In this document: positions 1-5,528 of the stretch, in pieces
Layout: every line of letters begins with the position of its first letter
Position numbering within the stretch: position 1 is the stretch's first letter
From: Endomicrobium sp.
GTDB lineage: Bacteria; Elusimicrobiota; Endomicrobiia; Endomicrobiales; Endomicrobiaceae
Direction: 5' to 3'
Assembly: GCA_031262135.1 (NCBI GenBank)
Contig: JAISIG010000034.1
Location: 1 to 18,199 of the forward strand
Length of the DNA: 18,199 nt
Position numbers and translations under genes: made by a program
The notes under the pieces: model-generated
The model's input: only the letters and a program-made list of their open reading frames with translations
Database searches by the model: none
Told to the model about the DNA's origin: nothing

Positions 1-33
1 AAGCTGATTGATTATGCTCTTATTCATGGTCAT
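1..33 (-). CDS. Start of an unidentified gene, cut by the window edge
   Basis: On the minus strand a strong ribosome binding site (GGAGG) lies 4 bases before an ATG at 33, and the frame MTMNKSIINQL stays open to base 1. A second in-frame ATG lies at 27. Only about 11 residues are visible, so the product cannot be named. The nearby 13-bp direct repeats and the IS-like sequence at 169-215 would fit a transposase gene, but this is a guess from context. The existence of a gene start rests on the ribosome binding site alone. Confidence 0.45.
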   Translation of the reverse strand, partial: MTMNKSIINQL

Positions 34-69
34 TTACCTCCATAAATAAGATAACATATTTTAAAGAAT

Positions 70-106
70 TGTACATTTTTATATTCCACTAAATGTACAT
101 TTTTAT
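70..106. repeat. Two 13-bp direct repeats upstream of the partial gene
   Basis: TGTACATTTTTAT occurs at 70-82 and again, identical, at 94-106, giving a 24-bp period. The position just upstream of the partial gene at 1-33 would suit a regulator or transposase binding site. The function is unknown. Confidence 0.45.
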
Positions 107-130
107 TTTACCATTTACAGCAAATTACTA

Positions 131-215
131 CACACAAAAAACTAACCCCCAATCATTAGATTTATACTCTAACTTTTAGAGGTCAGTTTAAGAAAAAAAT
201 ATTTTACTTTGCCAT
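131..215. repeat. Repeat copy A: IS3/IS150-end-like hairpin sequence
   Basis: The 17 bases CTAACTTTTAGAGGTCA at 169-185 are identical to 8182-8198. The flanks are similar too: both copies have an ACAAAAA...TAACCCC block before the core and ATTTTACTTT.CC.TAT after it. Read on the minus strand, 142-183 can fold into a stem of about 15 bp with two mismatches and several G-U pairs, followed by a short T-run. The TGACCTCTAAAAGTTAG pattern resembles terminal repeats of IS150-group (IS3 family) elements. This resemblance is from memory of the family and was not searched. Confidence 0.5.
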
Positions 216-233
216 ATAAACTGTCAAGTTAAA

Positions 234-249
234 ATCCCCATTGGGGGAT
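234..249 (-). terminator. Terminator-like hairpin after the ABC/CPBP operon
   Basis: On the minus strand a 6-bp GC-rich stem (ATCCCC / GGGGAT) with a 4-base loop is followed by TTTTAACTT. It lies 53 bases beyond the stop of the small ORF at 302 and about 150 bases beyond the CPBP protease stop. This is a suitable place for the operon's intrinsic terminator. The stem is short and the T-tract modest, so the call is moderate. Confidence 0.45.
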
Positions 250-301
250 AATTAATTACAACTTTTTATACACTATGTAAGAATCTGACTTGCTGAATAT
301 A

Positions 302-412
302 TCAAAACCAACTGTTTACTCCAATAAAAGCATAATTTCTACCTAAAAAACTAATCTTCTCAGGTTCAGCTCCTATTACTTCTTCATCCCTGAATCTTAC
401 ATCATTTTCCAT
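302..412 (-). CDS. Possible 36-residue peptide at the operon end
   Basis: A short frame begins with ATG at 412, overlapping the last 11 bases of the CPBP protease gene, and ends with TGA at 302. The product starts MENDVRFRDEEVIG and ends FLGRNYAFIGVNSWF. It has an acidic N-terminal half and an aromatic, hydrophobic C-terminal half, a leader/core-like shape. The stop/start overlap matches the overlaps between other genes of this operon and suggests translational coupling. No strong ribosome binding site of its own is visible. I recognise no family. It could be a third modified peptide, a small immunity or signal peptide, or chance. Confidence 0.35.
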   Translation of the reverse strand: MENDVRFRDEEVIGAEPEKISFLGRNYAFIGVNSWF

Positions 413-1157
413 TTAAATTCTTAAATTTATCAACTAAACAACCCATTACTATAAAAGCTATTATAGGAACAACTATACCAGAAATAACATTATATACTTT
501 TCCGCCAAATGCACAATACTTATATAATGTTATTGGCAATATATAACTCCAAAAATTCGAAAATGAGTGAAAAAAAACCAAGCTCTTCATTCCAACGCCG
601 TTAGTAGCTAAATATCCCCAAATCACTCCCAATACCATAGTGTAAAACATTTGTTTAAATCCTTGCGAAACAACATGTACACTGGCAAATAAGAATGAAC
701 TCCATATAATCGCCTGCATTTTTCCCATTTTTAGAGAATTTAGTATAATTTTTCGATAAAGGAATTCTTCAAACAACGGTGCAATTAGCAGTAGCGTAAA
801 CAAATTCACACCATTGAAAGTGAAATTAATATTTAAATTTGCCACTCTATCAAATATACTAAATAGTTTCAATACCACTACACTTAATCCACTTTGCAAA
901 ATTAGAATATTAATATAAGCATTGATTTTTAATGACTGTTTTTTTCTATTTTTTTTACTGTTCTTTTTATTATTCTTTTTATTATTCTCATTTACAAAAT
1001 AAATAAAAATGGGTGCTACAATAAAATACAGGTAAATATGAGAGAAAATCCCACTTAATCTTTCATTATAATATCTATCAAACACATAAAATTCCAATAC
1101 CCAATAACTAATAAACCCTACATAGTACCCTATTACTAATTTTATGTTATTTTTCAT
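402..1157 (-). CDS. CPBP-family intramembrane metalloprotease (CAAX/SagE-like)
   Basis: This is a 251-residue multi-pass membrane protein with the CPBP (CAAX protease and bacteriocin-processing) motifs: EExxxR at 130-135 (EEFLYR), a His at 161 (motif 2) and HxxxN at 197-201 (HSFSN). The family cleaves peptides within the membrane. In bacteriocin clusters, SagE-like members act in leader removal or self-immunity. Residues 56-74 form an unusual Lys/Asn-rich, probably cytoplasmic linker. The gene overlaps the upstream permease gene by 11 bases (1147-1157), so it belongs to the ABC transporter operon. Family assignment is firm. Whether it serves maturation or immunity of the peptides encoded at 5067-5470 is inference. 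Confidence 0.85.
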   Translation of the reverse strand: MKNNIKLVIGYYVGFISYWVLEFYVFDRYYNERLSGIFSHIYLYFIVAPIFIYFVNENNKKNNKKNSKKNRKKQSLKINAYINILILQSGLSVVVLKLFSIFDRVANLNINFTFNGVNLFTLLLIAPLFEEFLYRKIILNSLKMGKMQAIIWSSFLFASVHVVSQGFKQMFYTMVLGVIWGYLATNGVGMKSLVFFHSFSNFWSYILPITLYKYCAFGGKVYNVISGIVVPIIAFIVMGCLVDKFKNLNGK

Positions 1158-1953
1158 TACAATTTACATCTCTTCTTAAAAATAAAATATGTGTTAAAAC
1201 AGAAAAAACAGCTATAAAGGCAACAGAAATTAGAACAGTTCTAATAATATCCCCTTTTTCTGAATCCATTGTCAATTTTGTCATATTTCCCATCACTGTG
1301 TAATCAGAAATATCAAACTTGACATTTACTAAATGCAACACCACTGAATTAATTGTTTGATACAACAAATCACACAACATCACCACATAAATAACACCAA
1401 TTATCATTGATATCGACAACTTACGGAATAATTCAGATATAAGCATAATTACACATCCAAAAGCAACATTACACAAAATGTGTAATAGTACAAAAACAAT
1501 ATATTTTTTAACATTTCCAATACCTTTAAATTTAAACATCACGATCCCAGAAATGCCAGTTGCTAACAAAGTAATAAAAACATAAAAAGCTATGACGCTA
1601 AAAATTGAAACAAGTTTACCAATTATATAATACTTTTTTTGTTCACTAAAATTATATATATTTTTAATATATCCATTACCAAAAGCTTCACATATAATAA
1701 CAGGAACACTTATAGCAACAAATAATGATAAAAAATTCCCACTTATTATTTCCGCCGCATAATCAAAGAACCCATTATTATTAGCATTAACCATTTGAAA
1801 TATTGCATAATTTGAAGTTATATTATTTTCAAACAACGTGTGGTAAATTCCATATAATGACAATAACGCAACTCCAAAAACAAAAACACCTACAACATAA
1901 TAAAATCTACTCTTAAACGTAACAAAAAAATCTTTATATATAATCTTACGCAT
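1147..1953 (-). CDS. ABC-2-type transporter permease
   Basis: This is a 268-residue protein with about six hydrophobic membrane segments and no soluble domain, as expected for the permease half of a LanE/BcrB-like exporter. The gene overlaps the ATPase gene by 8 bases (1946-1953) and the CPBP gene by 11 bases, an arrangement that implies one transcript and coupled translation. With the ATPase it probably forms a two-plus-two complex that removes a peptide from the membrane (immunity) or exports it. Sequence conservation in this family is low, so the call depends mainly on topology and on the ATPase beside it. Confidence 0.75.
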   Translation of the reverse strand: MRKIIYKDFFVTFKSRFYYVVGVFVFGVALLSLYGIYHTLFENNITSNYAIFQMVNANNNGFFDYAAEIISGNFLSLFVAISVPVIICEAFGNGYIKNIYNFSEQKKYYIIGKLVSIFSVIAFYVFITLLATGISGIVMFKFKGIGNVKKYIVFVLLHILCNVAFGCVIMLISELFRKLSISMIIGVIYVVMLCDLLYQTINSVVLHLVNVKFDISDYTVMGNMTKLTMDSEKGDIIRTVLISVAFIAVFSVLTHILFLRRDVNCNEK

Positions 1954-2839
1954 TATGCCTTAAATTCCTTTCCGTAATTTTAAAATAATAATCTTCCAGT
2001 GATTTCTTTTCAAATGTATTTACTATATTTAAACTGAGCTTATCTATCAAAGATACTATTTTAATTTCATTGTTTTCTTTTATATAAATTTTCACTTCAT
2101 TTTCTTCAATTTCATACATCATTCTTGCTCTATTTAAACACTCTATTAATTTATCTATATTTTCATCTTTTAAAACTATAATCTGTTTGCAACAATTTAA
2201 TTCTAATTTTTCTCTCGAAATTTCCATAAAAAAATTTCCATTATCTATAAACCCAAATCGACTACAAACAAGACCTAACTCACTCAATATATGACTAGAT
2301 ATAAGTATTGTAATATTCCTTTCCTTGTTTATTCGAATAATAAGATTACGAATTTCAGATATACCTTGTGGATCCAAGCCATTAACTGGTTCATCTAATA
2401 ACAGTAGCTTTGGATTACCAAGCAATGCCAAAGCAATCGACAAGCGCTGTTTCATACCCAATGAAAACTTTGATACTTTCATTTTCCTACATTCTTTCAA
2501 TCCGACTAATTCTAATAACTCTATAATTTCATTATTGTTTGTTTCTACAAGAATAGCTTTTATTTTCATATTATCATAAGCTGATAAGTTTAAGTATAAT
2601 CCCGGATTTTCTATCAATAGTCCAATATCATTAGTACTGCAATTATGAAATATTACCTTACCTGAAGTTGGCTTAATAAGACCTGTTATCAATTTCATAA
2701 ATGTCGTTTTTCCTGCTCCATTTCGTCCAATCAAACCATAAATTTCTCCTGTATTTAAAATAAAATTTGTATTATGTAACACCTCTCTTTTTCTATAAGT
2801 TTTTTTTAAATCCTTTATTTCCAATATCTTATCTTCCAT
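1946..2839 (-). CDS. ABC transporter ATP-binding protein, LanF/BcrA type
   Basis: This 297-residue ATPase has Walker A GRNGAGKTT at 38-46, signature FSLGMKQR at 125-132, Walker B LLLLDEP at 145-151 and the H-loop His at 183. Where most ABC proteins have a Q-loop, the sequence reads LLIENPGLY (72-82 region, Glu77). A Glu at this point (E-loop) is a known feature of lantibiotic immunity LanF proteins and BcrA-like ATPases. Residues from about 215 on form the variable C-terminal extension of this subfamily. It has a good ribosome binding site (GGAGAAATAA before ATG). It energises the neighbouring permease, probably for self-protection against, or export of, the local peptide. Confidence 0.9.
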   Translation of the reverse strand: MEDKILEIKDLKKTYRKREVLHNTNFILNTGEIYGLIGRNGAGKTTFMKLITGLIKPTSGKVIFHNCSTNDIGLLIENPGLYLNLSAYDNMKIKAILVETNNNEIIELLELVGLKECRKMKVSKFSLGMKQRLSIALALLGNPKLLLLDEPVNGLDPQGISEIRNLIIRINKERNITILISSHILSELGLVCSRFGFIDNGNFFMEISREKLELNCCKQIIVLKDENIDKLIECLNRARMMYEIEENEVKIYIKENNEIKIVSLIDKLSLNIVNTFEKKSLEDYYFKITERNLRHNA

Positions 2840-2888
2840 TTATTTCTCCAATCGATATTTGCCAAAAATCTGAAATCAGTACTTTTCC

Positions 2889-3098
2889 TTATTCTACATA
2901 AAAAACTTCTTCTACACACTTGTCTAACTCTGAACAAATCAAAAAAACCAATTTAATCGATGGGTTAAAAACCTCATTTTCTATTGCCGATATTGTCTGT
3001 CTTGATACTCCAACAGCTTTTGCTAATTCGTTTTGCGTTATACTTTTTTCCGCTCTTATCATTCTTATTCTATTTCTTACAAAAACATTTTTTTCCAT
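2889..3098 (-). CDS. XRE-family helix-turn-helix regulator (YozG/Cro-like)
   Basis: This 69-residue protein is almost entirely one HTH_3 DNA-binding domain. The helix-turn-helix segment reads ITQNELAKAVGVSRQTISAI and is followed by the usual helix region ending in VEEVFYVE. Such mini-regulators (YozG type) are commonly found beside small membrane proteins and ABC transporters. Its ATG follows the stop of the 3100-3399 gene by one base, so the two are co-transcribed and probably co-translated. A likely target is the palindrome at 3462-3474 overlapping the operon's own -35 element, which would give autoregulation. The target is inferred from position only. Confidence 0.9.
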   Translation of the reverse strand: MEKNVFVRNRIRMIRAEKSITQNELAKAVGVSRQTISAIENEVFNPSIKLVFLICSELDKCVEEVFYVE

Positions 3099-3099
3099 A

Positions 3100-3399
3100 T
3101 TATTTCACCACAAACGCAATCGTGCAAATCACAAATACTATATTTGAAATAACTGCAGGAATCAGATATTTTTTTTCTTTATCAAAATTAAAAAACATAA
3201 AATAATTATGAACGCATATCCCACTAGTTGCAATTGCTCCCATATCAAAAATTTGTTCACCTCTAATAGCTCTTACCGCAGAAAACAAAGCCATAACAAT
3301 ACAAGCAACCACAAATACTCGCTTCCATGATCTAGTATATAGATACATTTCCATTTCATCCTGATTTCCGAGACTCTCCTTAAGTATACGATCTTTCAT
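3100..3399 (-). CDS. DUF6442-like small membrane protein
   Basis: This 99-residue protein has a charged N-terminus (KDRILKESLGNQDEMEMYLY) followed by three hydrophobic segments at about 27-44, 53-70 and 78-98. The layout fits the DUF6442 family, whose members are typically encoded next to an XRE regulator, as here. The assignment is from recall of this pattern. Its ribosome binding site (AGGAGGAATAAAG before ATG) is strong, and it is the first gene behind the promoter at 3436-3464. The function is unknown. It may sense membrane state or control the downstream regulator. Confidence 0.65.
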   Translation of the reverse strand: MKDRILKESLGNQDEMEMYLYTRSWKRVFVVACIVMALFSAVRAIRGEQIFDMGAIATSGICVHNYFMFFNFDKEKKYLIPAVISNIVFVICTIAFVVK

Positions 3400-3435
3400 C
3401 TTTATTCCTCCTAAACCTCAAAAATATTTGATACA

Positions 3436-3464
3436 AGATTACCATGATTTCACTTATCTGTCAA
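3436..3464 (-). promoter_or_regulatory. Housekeeping-type promoter of the DUF6442-XRE-ABC-CPBP operon
   Basis: On the minus strand TTGACA (3459-3464) and TAATCT (3436-3441) are separated by exactly 17 bases, close to the sigma-A consensus. It lies 37 bases upstream of the ATG at 3399. The match and spacing are strong. Confidence 0.8.
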
Positions 3465-3474
3465 GTGTCACTTG
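3462..3474. promoter_or_regulatory. Palindromic operator candidate at the -35 element
   Basis: CAAGTGTCACTTG is a 13-base palindrome (6-bp arms, one central base) overlapping the upstream edge of the -35 box. This is a classic site for repression or modulation by a dimeric HTH protein. The XRE protein at 2889-3098 is the obvious candidate binder. Confidence 0.55.
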
Positions 3475-3515
3475 CATTATGCCATCATTACTTGCCTCGG
3501 TTGTTTTTATTCCAA

Positions 3516-3869
3516 TTATTGAACATTTACTACAAAATTTATTTTATTAAATAAAATCATTCTTATAATAACATAAAAACTCATAAGAAAAAAAGCTACA
3601 ACAATTGACATTATGCTTACCAGTATCTGTTTTGTATTTATAAAAAACAATGTTCTAATCACAAAAAAAATCGTACCAGTTAAAACTGCCGAAACAAACT
3701 CAATTCTATTTGCTAAAATACTATCTAGCTTTTTAGTAAATTTTAAATCAACTATCAATGTCACTAATGTTACAATACCCAAAATCATATATGTTGATCT
3801 TATCAAATATATGATACTAATAAAAACATCTATGACACAAGTAAATCCTATTATTCTATTTATTTTCAT
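3516..3869 (-). CDS. Small membrane protein of unknown function in the RiPP locus
   Basis: This 117-residue protein consists of four predicted membrane helices with short charged loops and no recognisable motif. A GAGGATGG sequence precedes the ATG. It is the last gene of the YcaO/precursor/M50 operon, 49 bases after the M50 stop. Small multi-pass proteins in this position in bacteriocin loci are often immunity proteins or transport helpers. That role is inference from position, and no family was recognised. Confidence 0.55.
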   Translation of the reverse strand: MKINRIIGFTCVIDVFISIIYLIRSTYMILGIVTLVTLIVDLKFTKKLDSILANRIEFVSAVLTGTIFFVIRTLFFINTKQILVSIMSIVVAFFLMSFYVIIRMILFNKINFVVNVQ

Positions 3870-3918
3870 AATAATCCATCCTCATTTATCAATAAATACT
3901 TTTTATAATATAATTTTG

Positions 3919-4908
3919 TTATATTCTCACATAAGTTGATAGCAGCAAGAAAAGTATTATAAACGGGAATAGCAATTCATTAATATATGCACCTACTGCA
4001 TATATTATCAAAACAAGTTTAGTCAAATAATTTTCATCTTTATATTTTTGAGTTTTACAATTTTTAAGATTTGTTATTAAATATTTTTTTGCTCTTTCCT
4101 TTAGTCCTCTAATCCCTAGCAAACTTTCTATAATTACATATGCATCATCTCTATAAAAAAAATTAATATTTCCAAAAATAGGTATAATATTGGCAAAAAT
4201 AAACTCTATACAAAAAAATTTTATGTTTTCATTATTTGCAAACAAAAATATATAGCCTCCTACTGCAATTAATAAAATGTTTCCGCCAATTCCAGCCAAT
4301 GCAACCCATATTTTTTTTTCAAGTGTTTTAATGTTTCCATAGTCACATACTGTAGTATAAGCACACGGAAGAATAAAGTTTATCATTATACCTATCTCAG
4401 GCACTACTGCACCACTCTTTTTAGCAATCAACGCATGAGATAATTCATGAAAAGATAATGCTATAATCACAAAAACCACACCTACAACTCCTGTTTTCAC
4501 ACTGACATATTCAGTAATTATTCTTCTCATCTGATTATAATCACACAAGAAAAAAATTGGAATAATAGCTACAAATCCTACAATCATAATCCACCAATAT
4601 ATTTTAGTTATCCATATATTTTTATCCAAAAAAAATTCTGGGCACCATATAGCTTTCTTATATCTCCCCTCTATTTTTCGATGTCCTGTATGATTATTTA
4701 ACAATCCAATTTTATTAAATACACTCATCAATTCTCGCTTCTCATAGTCAGAATATGAAGACTTAATTTCATTAACGTCCCTCCCATCTAATGACTCCCA
4801 AAATACATATTCTTTTTCACCGAGTGTAAAACTTTTTTTTGATTTTTTATCAAACAATAAATAGTAATGATTTCTTCTAAAAACTTGAATATTATCAACC
4901 CTTCTCAT
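3919..4908 (-). CDS. M50 membrane metalloprotease with N-terminal PqqD/RRE-like domain
   Basis: From the chosen start this is a 329-residue protein. Residues 1-72 have the PqqD-like RRE pattern: a strand-rich start, then TLGEKEYVFWESLDG and a helix ending in NKIGLL. Membrane helices follow, with the zinc motif HELSH at 154-158 inside a hydrophobic segment and a second motif NINFFYRDDAY at 247-257 supplying the Asp ligand of site-2-type proteases. A leader-binding domain fused to a membrane protease suggests leader recognition and cleavage during peptide maturation. I chose ATG 4908 because GGAG lies 5 bases before it. The frame is open to a GTG at 4968, whose GAGGT is 17 bases away, and a middle ATG lies at 4938. 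Confidence 0.8.
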   Translation of the reverse strand: MRRVDNIQVFRRNHYYLLFDKKSKKSFTLGEKEYVFWESLDGRDVNEIKSSYSDYEKRELMSVFNKIGLLNNHTGHRKIEGRYKKAIWCPEFFLDKNIWITKIYWWIMIVGFVAIIPIFFLCDYNQMRRIITEYVSVKTGVVGVVFVIIALSFHELSHALIAKKSGAVVPEIGIMINFILPCAYTTVCDYGNIKTLEKKIWVALAGIGGNILLIAVGGYIFLFANNENIKFFCIEFIFANIIPIFGNINFFYRDDAYVIIESLLGIRGLKERAKKYLITNLKNCKTQKYKDENYLTKLVLIIYAVGAYINELLFPFIILFLLLSTYVRI

Positions 4909-5009
4909 GTTTACTCCAATTATCAAGTCATACAACATGACTCTTTCACCATAATCACATGTAGTCACTACACATATATTTTTTTACCTCAAGTTTGCAC
5001 AATCACCAA

Positions 5010-5039
5010 GGGATGACAAATCTTATAATTCATCATCCC
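5010..5039 (-). other. Hairpin between the precursor gene and the protease gene
   Basis: GGGATGA (5010-5016) and TCATCCC (5033-5039) form a 7-bp stem around a 16-base loop in the transcript, 28 bases after the stop of the precursor gene at 5067. The 3' side has little T-tract (TTGGTGATT). A partial terminator or a 3' mRNA-stabilising hairpin at this place would let precursor exceed protease expression, as in many bacteriocin operons. Confidence 0.45.
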
Positions 5040-5066
5040 CCAATCAAATGTACAAGTAATATCTTT

Positions 5067-5252
5067 TTATACTGCTCCTGCTGCAGCCACTGGTAAAGCA
5101 ACTGTAGCGGCAGGAGCTGCAGCCAATGCATATTTAGCACCAGTTTTCCAGTTAGTACCAGTCAAATCCATTGGATCTTCTCCAGTAACATCAAAGCTCA
5201 TTCCCTTTTTGAGCTCTTCGTCTGTCATTAATCCTAAATCTTTTTTTTCCAT
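5067..5252 (-). CDS. Putative RiPP precursor peptide 1 (61 residues)
   Basis: The 61-residue peptide has an acidic, polar N-terminal part (residues 1-29, leader-like, with MTDEELKKG) and a Trp/Thr-containing, Ala-rich C-terminal part: LTGTNWKTGAKYAL at 30-43 followed by an Ala/Val/Pro tail ending PVAAAGAV. There is no Cys at all. It aligns without gaps to the peptide encoded at 5309-5470: both have L30, T31, W35, T37, K40, L43, P47, A48, A49, V51, A52 and L53. The ribosome binding site (AGGAGGTTAGAAATT before ATG) is very strong, as expected for a precursor. It sits between YcaO and an RRE-like/M50 protease. Precursor status is inferred from this context. The exact cleavage point and modification are unknown. 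Confidence 0.75.
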   Translation of the reverse strand: MEKKDLGLMTDEELKKGMSFDVTGEDPMDLTGTNWKTGAKYALAAAPAATVALPVAAAGAV

Positions 5253-5308
5253 AATTTCTAACCTCCTTTCAACTAATTAACTTCAACCTTAAATGATGCA
5301 TACTTACA

Positions 5309-5470
5309 TTACAATGCTACCGCCGCAGCAGGCAATAAATTCAAAACTACTTTTAAGGCAGTAGACCATGCAGGAGATGTAAGTTCAACCATCATATCTT
5401 CATAGACAGTAAAGGTATCAATTTCTTCTGCATTCAAAAGACCACATTTTTCTAACTTAAAGTCCTTCAT
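5309..5470 (-). CDS. Putative RiPP precursor peptide 2 (53 residues)
   Basis: This frame starts at ATG 5470 and stops with TAA at 5309, and is short enough to be missed by standard gene calls. The product begins MKDFKLEKCGLLNAEEI and ends LTSPAWSTALK (30-40) plus a hydrophobic tail finishing LLPAAAVAL. The single Cys (9) lies in the leader-like part, none in the core. The strong site GGAAAGGAGAATGGT precedes the ATG. It follows the YcaO stop by 58 bases and precedes precursor 1 by 56. The gapless similarity to precursor 1 (16 identities over 53 positions), including the WxT(G/A)xK and PAAxVAL patterns, supports a real paralogous pair, perhaps a two-peptide product. Confidence 0.75.
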   Translation of the reverse strand: MKDFKLEKCGLLNAEEIDTFTVYEDMMVELTSPAWSTALKVVLNLLPAAAVAL

Positions 5471-5528
5471 ACCATTCTCCTTTCCACATAACGATTTTAT
5501 ATTAAGGTATTTCTACCCAATATACAGT

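Noticed and set aside
2325..2579. Plus-strand frame opposite the ABC ATPase
   Set aside because: It is the antisense shadow of a gene with clear Walker and signature motifs.
5309..5470. Thiazole/thiopeptide or streptolysin-S-type precursor reading
   Set aside because: The cores contain no Cys and no Ser/Thr-rich run, and no E1-like or dehydrogenase gene is present.
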